Source of the DNA: Chamaecrista fasciculata
Lineage: Eukaryota > Streptophyta > Magnoliopsida > Fabales > Fabaceae
NCBI GenBank assembly: GCA_003254925.1
Contig: QANZ01008508.1
Coordinates: 1 to 64,000, forward strand
Length of the DNA stretch: 64,000 bases
Direction of reading: 5' to 3'
Made by a program: the position numbers and the translations under genes. Positions 37,925-48,486 of the stretch are shown piece after piece. The notes beneath the pieces were generated by a model. It was not told the DNA's origin. It searched no databases and saw nothing but the letters and a program-made list of their open reading frames with translations. Each line of letters begins with the position of its first letter. Positions within the stretch are counted from its first letter, which is position 1.

Positions 37925-39710
37925 TTTCGAGCTTGCTCTTATATTTCTCTCTCTGTATTAATAACCTTATAACCCACTATTTTTTTTTCATACCTGTAAT
38001 TTCGGAAACATTCAATTGCCCCCCAAATATGATAAAAGAAGGGTGCTTTCAAGGGGAAAAGAACATTAAGACTAAAAAATAAAATTGACAATATAACAAA
38101 ACAAATTCATGGATGCCAAGCTTCCAACAACAACGAATTGGCCAAACAAAGAAAAAGGAAAGGTTCCTAAATCACAAGTCCTAGTAGTTCTTGACTTCTT
38201 TCATAAACCATCTATCATCCGGCATAATTCCTATTTGATTCTGTGAGAGATATAACTTGTAGATATATATATAAAATTAATTTTGGGACGATTTCATTCC
38301 CAATTTTTTGTTAGTGATGTTAATGTTGGTCCTTAAATTTCACGTTGTGGTTAATTTGGCCCGAAATCTTGATTCTAAACTTGATTTATAAATTTGAATG
38401 TCCAGTTATTTTCTTTAAAATTGTTTTGGTGTGTTTGGATGGGGTGTCAAGGGAAGAATGGAGAGGAGTGGAAGCGACAAAATATTAAAAATCGTTGTTT
38501 TGATATTTTTTTAGGGAAGAGAGGAATGGACAAGGAGTGCCTCCAAAGCACCCTTTGGCACCCAAAATCTAATTGTTGCTGGCACCCCAAATTGGAGGGC
38601 CAAGGATGGAGTGGACAACTTTAAAATTTTTTAAGACAATTATACCCCATGATTTTATTAATATTATTGATCTTTCCAAACTCTAATATTATTTAGTACA
38701 AATTCAGAGACCAAAATGTATAAAATTATTTCAAATTTAGAAATAAAATATTATTAATTTAGTAAGATTATCATGTGTTCATTCCTTTCGTCACTAAAAA
38801 CTCTCAAACAATATATCAACTCAGTCTATTAATATCCTCTCCGTTCCACTCTATTAGTGTCCATTAATGTCTTCTCCTAAAACTCCCTAAGAGTTCTAAA
38901 TATATCCCAAACTTCTATTAGGGTTATCAATTATATCTTGACTTTTTATAATATTTGTTGTGTTTGGGTTGACTTAGACATTAAATCAAGAGTGAAGATA
39001 AAATATGTAATGCAAATCAAATTTAGATTAATCATAATAAAACTTCAGAAATTGAACAGATAAGATAAAAAAGTCACACTAAGTAAATATTAGGAGTCTC
39101 ACTGTCCCCAAAGGTAAATAAAAGACTAAGGGGCATAAGAATTAATTCGTAATTGACAATAAAATATTTGTGTGAAGTTTCTTTTGAATAAAAGAATACT
39201 GAATCTATCATGAGACTTTAGTGAAATAGTACATGTTATATTGAATACAAGTCCCAAATTCTTGGCAGCACTATAATTAACAAACCTATGACTAAAAATT
39301 CAGATAACGCAAGGTGAAGGCCTCTGGAATCAGTGAGGATTGATTCTCCACGAAAGATCTCCTACCTAACTAACCAAAGTGACCATGCAGGTGCAGCAGC
39401 CTCGTCTGCAATAGAGCATCATCTATCACATTTTGTATATATGACCCAAAACTTAGACAAAAATTGTGATCCAATATCTAAAATGAAATTAGCCTTGCAT
39501 CAGCCTCCATCATATGTAATGTGTGTATCGCACAGCAAACATATAAATGAACAGGATATTTTATGCATCGTACATGTAGAGGCTATTTGAAGCCGCACAG
39601 GCAATAGAGTTCTCAGTTGGATGGCCGCATAGGTTATGTTGGTTAGGACTACCATAAGGAGCACAAAATTTTCTCAAGTTAAAATAGGCATCGTAGTATG
39701 GTAAACAAAC
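37925..39710. other. intergenic, no gene recognised
   Basis: The upstream part is the promoter side of the complex I gene. The remainder is AT-rich, with a short GC-richer piece near 38420-38625 (GTGTTTGGATGGGGTGTC..) that looks like the end of an unidentified repeat. Confidence 0.5.
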
Positions 39711-39723
39711 ATCCATAGAGCAG

Positions 39724-41272
39724 TGCTATACTGTGAAATCTGGCCATTATCGGTTTAAGGAGCAAAGAAGTAAGGATGTTTGTTTAACCGATAATTGCAA
39801 TTATCATGTCCTACTCCTAAGAGCTGATGGAAAGCAATATGGAGCTTGAAGGTCCCTCCTAAGGTTAGAATCTTTTTGTGGAAAGCTTGTAAAAGAAAAT
39901 CTGTTTAGGAGGAGATGTGGTGCTTCTGCTATAGCCTATATGTCCTATTTGCAGTTTTGAGGTTGAGACCATTGAGCATGTTGTGCTCTTTTGTGATTGG
40001 GCAAGGGCTACCTGGTTTTGCAGCCTTCTTTCTGTCAAGTTTGACCTTGTGGACTTTATTTCTTTTGAGAAGTGGGTTTGGGAGTGGATGGTGAATTGCA
40101 ATGACTTGGATGAGAGTATGAAAAGCCTCACGACTATTCTTTACTGGGAGATATGGAAGGGCAGGTGCCAATTCATTTTTCAGAATCATCATGCTAATAA
40201 CCCTGTTCTTATCAGTCATTTTGGGAGCCTCAAATCAAAAGAGACAAGGCTAATGATCTCTCGGCCTCTTGTGATGTTGGTGTGCTGCATTGGTGAGTGT
40301 AGGACTCCGCCCTCCTGTGGATTGCTTGAAGTTTAACTCGGATGCTACATTTAAGGAAAACTCTGGGTCTGCTGGCTTTGTTGTTGATGGAAGGCATGCT
40401 GCTGTTGCCTGTTACCATTGGAGAAAATTATTTTCATCCAATTTTACTGAGAATTGATGCGAAAAAGTGGTGATTCCTGTATTAGGATCAATCTTTACAT
40501 TGGAAGAAGGAAGAGAATTAGATGGAGTAGGAGAGGAAGTTTGAGTGCTCTCCATAGAGAGACTTTTTAGGCTTCTGATACCATATTATGATTCAGTGAA
40601 ATGAGAGAAAAGAAGAGAAATGTGATTGTATTGTTTAGTAAATGAGAATGTACAAGTGTATATATACACTGAGCAAATACAACAGAAAAGCTAATTACAC
40701 AACTATACAACAGAATTGTAACTAAGTCCAGCTCATCTATTTCTCTAATATTACCTCTTTCTCAGCATTTGTTGTGGAAGCTCTTGCCCTCTTGAAGGCC
40801 TGCCAGTTGGCTGTGATCTTGCAGGTAGCTAAAGCTGTCTTTGGAATTGACTGCCACAAGTTTGTTTCTTGCTGTTAGTTCTGATAGTGCTGAATATGAC
40901 TGGAGATGTGCTGCAATTATTCATTCTTGATATTTCTGACTTGTTTGCTGCTCAATCTGACTGGACTTTGTGCTGGGTTCCTAGGCAAGCTAGCCATGCC
41001 GCTGTTAGGCTGTTAAGAAAATGTGCCCCTTGGGTTGGATTGTGGACCCCATCTTCGTTGGCCTCTATTTTGTCTGAGGACCTTAGTGACTCTGGTGTCT
41101 GTGTTTCCAACTTTGATGGGGTTGGCTAGGTGTGTTTGCTAGCCTTGCCTGTATTTTTGTTTTCTGTTTTGCTTGATTGTTGTTTTTTGGGCTTTTTGTG
41201 CTTTGAGCCCTGGTGTTTTGTTTGTTCTGTGCTTTTTCGACTTAATGAAGTATTTTTCAGGCCAAAAAAAAA
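39724..41272 (+). mobile_element. 5'-truncated L1-type LINE with 13-bp TSD
   Basis: It is flanked by perfect 13-base duplications ATCCATAGAGCAG (39711-39723 and 41273-41285) and ends in a poly(A) run. Coding remnants in order are: a SLKVPPKVRIFLWKACKRKS segment (about 39838-39910); a zf-RVT-like zinc motif, CPICSFEVETIEHVVLFC (about 39941-39995); WVWEWMVNCNDLDESMKSL; then a LINE-borne RNase H domain starting LKFNSDATFKENSG (about 40325-40455). That domain is interrupted at 40457 by a copia fragment and resumes at about 40750 with AFVVEALALLKACQLAV, then LCWVPRQASHAAVRLLRK. The segments lie in different frames, with stops between them, so it is inactive. The reverse transcriptase and endonuclease are missing through 5' truncation. 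The 3' UTR is T/G-rich and ends GGCCA(n). Confidence 0.9.
40457..40748 (-). mobile_element. Ty1/copia LTR-retroelement fossil fragment inside the LINE
   Basis: On the minus strand there is a short LTR of about 160 bases with a TATATATACAC box. It is followed by TATGGTATCAGAAGCC, a primer-binding site matching initiator tRNA-Met, and then the start of a gag-like region. Only this 5' part is present. It is an incomplete, broken fossil, younger than the LINE it interrupts. Confidence 0.65.
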
Positions 41273-41285
41273 ATCCATAGAGCAG

Positions 41286-42140
41286 ACCTACATGGTATTG
41301 TCTTCTAGGTAATCAAGACATTCTCTATTTCATGCTAATAATTAGTAATGAAATACAATTTATTTACACAAACAAATGGCTTTTTAGAAGCAAAGTTCAG
41401 TTGAGAATGAGCATAAGGTGTTTACTTTCACTTCAGTCACAAGCCAGGCTAATCCAAAGCTAATTAGTTATTTACCCTTACATTAGAGAACCAAATCAAT
41501 GCAGCAGATATAAATAAATTAACGAGTAATGTAGTCACGACTAAGCATAAGAACTTGATATCAGAAACTGAGGCAATTATTTCGGCGAAGAAAGCTCTAG
41601 AACCAGGTGCCTCCTATTCCACAAATCTGTAAAAACATAGTTAACATAAAACATGTATCCTCTTCTATGCACATGTTTATGTTAACACTAACAGAACTAC
41701 ACTGAATAAAAAAAAAGGGCGAATAGAACTTTAGAGCTACTGTATGCTAGATTGCTAGCATGTTAATTACAATGAGTAGGATGAATGACTGCTGAAGTTA
41801 TCACCTTCGTTCCTATAAAATTAAAAGAAAAAATAAATTGAACTATAAGCACGTCTATCAAGTTGATTAGACCAATTCCACAAATTTAACTGTGCAGACT
41901 TGAGTCCACTGAAAAATTAGCAATATCAACTACAAAAGGGTACATTTGATAGCTGTCAATAAAGTGGCTTATAAATGTGTGTAAATAAAAGTAAACAAAC
42001 ATATAAGCACTTAGATGTGAACCTTGGTAAAGATTGGATATCAAACATAACCAACAGAAATAATGCTGTTATTCACTATTAAAGTAAATATTTTACAAAG
42101 AGAAAGAGTTTCTAAGAAACAAGTTAGAACATAACCACAA
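41286..42140. other. intergenic, no gene recognised
   Basis: AT-rich sequence between the LINE target duplication and the B55 pseudogene. Nothing recognisable. Confidence 0.5.
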
Positions 42141-42147
42141 CTAATTT

Positions 42148-43290
42148 TCACTTGAACATGATATTTCCGTTCAGGCTGCTCTGAGTTCTACCACTTAGAG
42201 CTTCCACGTATGAAAGTTTGACATCAACGATATTAAAACTTTGGTTACTAATTTCTAAGTTCCAAAGATTTATTCGGAGATCATCAGCCGAAATAAAAGT
42301 TTCCCCATCACTGCTAGACAAAAGAAGAAAAAGGAAAAGAAATAACAAAGTTAAGTGACCATCATGAGCAATTGAGCATGATAAATAAAAACCATGCATC
42401 CAAGAGATAAGTTGTATGGGAGAACATCAATACAAATATATAGAAAGACTTTAAATTAGCTCAAGCAGAGTTCAAAATTTGTGTCACTTTTTTAATGTCA
42501 TATTCATGTTGGGTATACAGTCACCACATGCATAACAAATGTCCACATTTTACATGACAGAACAAAAAAGAAACTTAAAATACGAATGAAATCAAGGTAG
42601 AGTTGATAATTCAAATATTGATAAAGATGATATCAAGAAGCTAAACCTGTTGTTTGAAATAGAGTTGATAATTCAAATATTACAAGGATAATTTAACAAT
42701 TAGAAATACAGACAAAACGGATACCAAGGATCAATTCAACAAGAAATTTGTAATTTAAAAAGCATCCCCTACTACCTTCCAAAATTTAATGGTTTTGTCA
42801 TTTGCAGATAGAAGAAAAAACGCCCCATTAGCCGTCTGGCACCATCTGATTTTATTTATCTTCCCTTCAATTTCCATACTCCTGAGATAGTCAAACTGAA
42901 TTCAAAACCAGAAAGAGATAAATAAATTAGATAAAATCAATATTAGTGCAGTGTAGAGCAACATAAATCTATGAGAAAGCATTAATCATTTAAATATAAA
43001 GGATCATACCTCTGGTTCATGCTCTGGAACTCAGTTTTGTAATGAAATTTAGGATGTCAATTGATCAATCAATTAACATGATATAAATACTGAAATTTTA
43101 ACTCTAGAGCAAATACCAAACAAAAGGTTTAAAAGGAACAAAATATATAAATGGAAGCATTAAACTAACTTACATTCCCTCTATGTCCTTTCAAATAAAA
43201 GAATACAGCCACCACGATCTCCCGGTTGCTCGGTGGTCACCAATTTTATCAAATTCAATAGCAGATATGATATCAACTGCAAACACATAG
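42148..43290 (-). pseudogene. PP2A B55 regulatory subunit pseudogene
   Basis: Four minus-strand pieces match the WD40 protein phosphatase 2A B55 subunit in correct order. About 43270-43190 has VDIISAIEFDKIGDH followed by a frame slip in the ATGDRGG block. About 43045-43010 has YKTEFQS, then a one-base loss so that HEPE is not read. 42895-42776 encodes [20 protein letters not shown] then [20 protein letters not shown], with intact splice sites. From 42313 down, [20 protein letters not shown] then [12 protein letters not shown], after which the sequence diverges and stops at 42148. Introns are kept, so it arose by genomic duplication and not retroposition. The N-terminus and most of the propeller are missing, and with at least two frame breaks it is very unlikely to work. 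Confidence 0.85.
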
Positions 43291-43299
43291 ATAAAATGT

Positions 43300-44073
43300 T
43301 AACACTAAACAATAAAGCAATATGCAGACATACAAAATGTAAAACAAATATGGACTCTTTTATGGTGATTTAGTTTAAGAGCAAGTATCAAATATAACCC
43401 CAAAATTCATCAACATACAACCTGCGTATTTGATGACAGGTCAAAACTTCTGCTAAAACCATGTAATAAAACAATCAGAAATTATGGAGGCTTAATAATC
43501 AATTAATCATACTTAAGAAGGCAAAAATTGTATTTTATAACAGCTGGAGCTGGTGAAAACTAAAGAACTGATTGATTTACCATCGAGGGAGAAATACTAA
43601 AGTGGATTATCAAACTAAATTCAATATTTAGATCAGAGCCATGATAAGACCTGATCATTATTTTTACTTTTTCTGTTTTTCTGGTAAAAAGTCTTGCAGC
43701 TTTTTCTTTCACTTTCTTGATAAGTCTATAAAAGCACAGTACAAAATGTACCAAATTTGATTGAGACTTGAATTCTCTGCATATAATTGTTTGTGTGAGA
43801 CTCATACTTTCTCTCTACTTCTTTTTCTCTCTAAACTGTATCAATCAAATACACTAACAATATAATGAGAAGGATTCAAATTCCAAGTTTTAGAGCAGCC
43901 AGTTAGTGATAACAATGCTATGGCACTTTTACAGTCTTCTGTCTGCCATTTGAGATTGTGAAAAAGTGTATGTTAATTTTTAGATATTGAGAAGCACACT
44001 TCTAGGATAAACATATCATAGTGGAAAAGTCCAAACTCCAAAGTCAGTTTGCCCTCATCAGTGTGTGTATATA
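43300..44073. other. intergenic, no gene recognised
   Basis: AT-rich. It could hold degraded intron or 5' sequence of the B55 pseudogene, but no further exon was identified. Confidence 0.45.
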
Positions 44074-45435
44074 TCTTTTCTACTATAAAAATGCAGGTTG
44101 CTTACAAGTTTCATATTCCAAAAATACCCCTTAAAAATGGTCATGACTTTACACTTCTAAATGGTCATTGTACTATAAATGGTCATGACTTTATTTTGGT
44201 TTCTTTGGTTTGGTCATTTGAAAAATCGTTTGTATGAGTAACCATGTCTAATTCAATTGTATGAGTAAGAGAGGGGCAGAATATGGAGAACGCACCTTAT
44301 AATGCCAAGGTCGTCGCCGTGGACTCAATCTCCGTCATCACTTCTACATCCGCCATGGTTGAAGAAAGTTCAACATAACCATTACAAGCCCTGAAGACAG
44401 TAAATTAGCCAATCCCTCGTGGGGAAGAGACCAAAATAGTCTGCTGCAAACACAAGCAAATATCAAAGGACCTAAAAGAACATCTAGATTTTAGTGCATC
44501 ACGAGCAAGCAAATCGGCACTCTGATTTCCTTCCCCTAGGACATGAGATATCCTGAAGTTGCCAAAAAGGTTGAGATAAAACCTGCAGGAGTAAGTCATT
44601 CAACTTTTGGATCGATATGTTCTGATAAAGGATAGTAAAAAAAAAACGCCATAGTTCCGAGTGACACAAAAGTTGACTCTCAATTAAGTACAACATCGGG
44701 ATCGAGTTATATTAAGTGTAAGCAAATGCTTATTGAAATCTGCAAACTTCAGGTAAAATAATTAAATAGATTCTGCAATATATGCATCTATCTGATCGAT
44801 ATAAGATCGGCATCACACATAGCATGACTATGTGAGCGTATCCAACTATAATTTTTGGGCTATATATTTTAATGCCCCTAATATAATTCAACCCGTGTTT
44901 TTCATTATATATATGCTCAAATCATAATATATTTTTCATGTTCGACAACTTCACTTGAGATCACCAAAAGTTTGAATTTTGAATCAATTAGATTACGTGC
45001 TCTTTCAAATTTTGCCAACGAGGCCTCTTTCACGTGTTCAGTTTTATTATCGTATTATTTGCTTATTTGGAGGAGAAACAAATGCATATGCAGAAGAAAT
45101 TAAACACGATAAATCTTCTCATCTACTCCATCGCAAAAAGAACTTCATGCATATATACAGCTATCATATATTCATATAAGCGATTTTATTCCATTTTATT
45201 TATATATCGCATAAACCATTAAGTCAAGTAATATTGAATCTTAGGGTTTTGCTTATCTTATATTATATGGTTTCACCTATTTCTGGTCGTCCATGTTTAA
45301 AACTATAGTCTATGAAATTAAAAATAAGAGAAAATTTACTATTTGGTCTTTCTTTCTTTACTAAGTTAACAATTTAGTCCCTTATTTATTTTACATACAT
45401 ATTTGCGTGCCCGTTAAGACACGCAAAGCCCCTAG
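44074..45435 (+). mobile_element. non-autonomous Helitron, 1362 bp
   Basis: The 5' end is TCTTTTCTACTATAAAAATG. The 3' end has a hairpin with stem TGCGTG/CACGCA (45404-45409 and 45420-45425) followed by CTAG at 45432-45435. The flanking bases are A (44073) and T (45436), as expected for Helitron insertion between A and T with no target duplication. There is no Rep/helicase gene. It carries an antisense fragment of a LINE-type RNase H domain (44405-44600) and a GC-richer piece at about 44283-44360. Both ends fit, so it may be complete. Confidence 0.75.
44405..44600 (-). pseudogene. LINE/RNase H-domain C-terminal fragment carried in the Helitron
   Basis: The minus frame reads FGNFRISHVLGEGNQSADLL then ARDAL, matching the conserved end of plant LINE-type RNase H domains (HV..GNxxADxLAxxA). 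Only this end is present, and the preceding segment is in another frame. Confidence 0.7.
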
Positions 45436-46007
45436 TATATAATATATTAGATAAAATGAGGAATTCAGAAATACATCTATCAAGTGGTGTAATTGCAAAA
45501 TGCATAAAAGTGGAGCCCATCTTGATTGTAAAGCAACATTATGTCTGAACTCTAGCATACTATAGTCGTTGAGAATTGACTTTGCATCTTTCTAAGAAAT
45601 CTCTCAAATCTTTTTAAATCTTTCTAATATGTGAGGAAACCTAGTAAATATGCTTGCTGATTAGCCTACGAGTGCTTGTAATTTTCTCACTAATTATAAA
45701 TTAAGAATATGCTCTAGAATATATTACTGTCAACAATAAAACAGTATATATAGTATGTACTTAATAGTTAATACTGAATGGAGATTAGATCTCTACATTT
45801 TAACCTTCTATATTTTGTGGACAAAAAAAAACCTTCTATATTTTTGTTAGAGTTAAAAAGGGAAAGGAAAAAGAGAAAACGAACATATAAATCTTATAAA
45901 ATAATAAATGTGTATAATCAACACTTTCTCTTTTTAATTCTTACTTTCATTTTCTTATTCTCTTTAACTTCATAAAAAAAATAAAAGAAAAAAATATAAA
46001 AGATTCA
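45436..46007. other. AT-rich spacer, no gene seen
   Basis: Lies between the Helitron 3' end and the SINE. Nothing was recognised. Confidence 0.5.
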
Positions 46008-46022
46008 AGATTCAATTCCTCT

Positions 46023-46219
46023 TTTTTTAGAGAGAGTCTAGGTGAGTTGGGTTTGGAAGACTCACCAAGATTAAGGCAGACCTTCAAACTTTATGAGCGC
46101 TCATAGAGATACTTACAGATTGTCTACTACTAAGGCCCTCACATCGACAATGAGAATCGAACTTACGACTTTATAGATTATGAGTCGACTCCTTATCAAC
46201 TGGACAAATCTTTGTTGGC
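46023..46219 (-). mobile_element. tRNA-derived SINE, second copy
   Basis: On the minus strand there is an A-box-like GTCCAGTTGATAAGG and a B box AGTTCGATTCTC. A body follows that shares TCGATGTGAGGGCCTTA with the SINE at 971-1183, then a short A tail. It is flanked by AGATTCAATTCCTCT (46008-46022) and AGATTCAATCCCTCT (46220-46234), a 15-base target duplication with one mismatch. The copy is more diverged than the one at 971, so it is probably older. Confidence 0.85.
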
Positions 46220-46234
46220 AGATTCAATCCCTCT

Positions 46235-46713
46235 TGAATGAGAAACGAAGTATTATTAAGTTAATAACACTTTTTTTAAAAAAATAGCAAAACAACGAAA
46301 ATGTATTAGATTTTGTTTTACGAAACAAATTATTAAATATTTTAAATATACTCATTACTAGATTTTTTTTTTCTCCAGCTGATAATAATAGGTCTTTCTT
46401 TGTTACGATTAAACTGTTATTCCACGTAAATTATCATTTATAATTAAAAATAAAGCTAATAATAATTATTTTAAAGAGAAAATCAATAAAAACAGATAAA
46501 ATAAAAGATGAACAATCACTGAACCCACTTATTTATAGAGTTTTCTGTTTTTTTATATCTTTCCTTATCAAAACTTATATTATTATTTTTTAAATATGAA
46601 AGTGATCGATATCTTTATTTTTTATGACAGAACGATCTAAATCTTCAATTCTCATGTAATAATAAGATTTTTCTTTGCTTTTCTTTTTAATTGAACAATT
46701 TTTTTTTTGAAAA
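46235..46713. other. AT-rich region before the N gap
   Basis: No gene recognised. It may belong to the promoter or 5' region of the NDL gene. Confidence 0.4.
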
Positions 46714-47414
46714 NNNNNNNNNNNNNNNNNNNNNNNNNNNNNNNNNNNNNNNNNNNNNNNNNNNNNNNNNNNNNNNNNNNNNNNNNNNNNNNNNNNNNNN
46801 NNNNNNNNNNNNNNNNNNNNNNNNNNNNNNNNNNNNNNNNNNNNNNNNNNNNNNNNNNNNNNNNNNNNNNNNNNNNNNNNNNNNNNNNNNNNNNNNNNNN
46901 NNNNNNNNNNNNNNNNNNNNNNNNNNNNNNNNNNNNNNNNNNNNNNNNNNNNNNNNNNNNNNNNNNNNNNNNNNNNNNNNNNNNNNNNNNNNNNNNNNNN
47001 NNNNNNNNNNNNNNNNNNNNNNNNNNNNNNNNNNNNNNNNNNNNNNNNNNNNNNNNNNNNNNNNNNNNNNNNNNNNNNNNNNNNNNNNNNNNNNNNNNNN
47101 NNNNNNNNNNNNNNNNNNNNNNNNNNNNNNNNNNNNNNNNNNNNNNNNNNNNNNNNNNNNNNNNNNNNNNNNNNNNNNNNNNNNNNNNNNNNNNNNNNNN
47201 NNNNNNNNNNNNNNNNNNNNNNNNNNNNNNNNNNNNNNNNNNNNNNNNNNNNNNNNNNNNNNNNNNNNNNNNNNNNNNNNNNNNNNNNNNNNNNNNNNNN
47301 NNNNNNNNNNNNNNNNNNNNNNNNNNNNNNNNNNNNNNNNNNNNNNNNNNNNNNNNNNNNNNNNNNNNNNNNNNNNNNNNNNNNNNNNNNNNNNNNNNNN
47401 NNNNNNNNNNNNNN
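46714..47414. other. assembly gap (701 Ns)
   Basis: Run of Ns. The first exon of the NDL gene, which must lie upstream of 48487, may be inside it. Confidence 0.99.
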
Positions 47415-48486
47415 TTGTGTTCAATACTTCTATTCCTTTATTTATTTATTTTTCCTGTCCTTCTTGCTGTTGAATGCTATTATTGCTTTCATTTTGCATC
47501 AAGAATTGCTTCTGCATTTCTGACATACTTCCTAAGTTTTTCACTTTGTCTTCTGCTGTCTTAGAATAGCTTTTGTATTATCTGTCCGACTATCCTCAAC
47601 CATTCTGTTCCCTACTAAATATGATTTTAAAAATATTGTTTCTTCCCTGCTGGATTAACCTGGATATTGCAAAAACAACATTCTTCAATTCTTTTCGGTT
47701 CTCTCGGTCTTTGATCCTGAAGTTTCAACAGAATATAAATGGTACTGCACGGGATATCAGAAAAATGTGTCAAAACTAAAAAAATATGTAAGATTGTGGT
47801 TCTCCCAGTTGCAGACCCTGGGTTATTAGTTATTTCATTCATTCATTTATGTATTTGTTTGGAATTTGCTTGTATATTCTGATATATGGTTTTATGAAGT
47901 TTTGGTGTCCTGGTATGACATAGAAAAAAGAAATAGTTGATACAAGACTCGGTTATCTCATCTCATTAATTTTATTATAAATATAAATGTTACCTCAACA
48001 TTTTAAAATAGATCACAAAGTAGTTTAAGTAAATATTTGTTTAAGGATCCCCAACGCGGGCAATAAGTACATAGCTGTCTTGGTAGTAATCTTGGTTTTT
48101 GAGATCTTGGGGAAATTGATGTACTGGGATTCAATCATTGATCATTTTTAAAGTTTCTTACTGAAGGTTCCCGTGACATGTAATCTCCAGTGCCCAGGAA
48201 TTTCCCAATATTTGCACCTTTTGGTGTCCCATACTTCGGTTGCACAAATGGGTCCTGTTTACTTTTTAATTTTTTGTGTGTACTCAAAAGAATTTGGACG
48301 GGTTTGTTGCACATGATGAAAGCTCTCACATTTTTTTATAACTAATTTAGCTCACCCCCCTCCCCCTTTATTATCAAAAAAGGAAAAAAAAAGTGAAATG
48401 ATAATTTATCACAGTTGATCTCTGGTATATTCTGTTTAACTTTGCGAGCAGTTGCTGATTAAAATCCTTCTTAAATGTCTCTGTAG

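Noticed and set aside
39865-40219. Minus-strand frames of 88 and 96 codons
   Set aside because: They are antisense shadows of the LINE coding remnants on the plus strand.
46687-47564. Long open frames (245-285 codons) across the gap
   Set aside because: They consist almost entirely of unknown residues from the N run.
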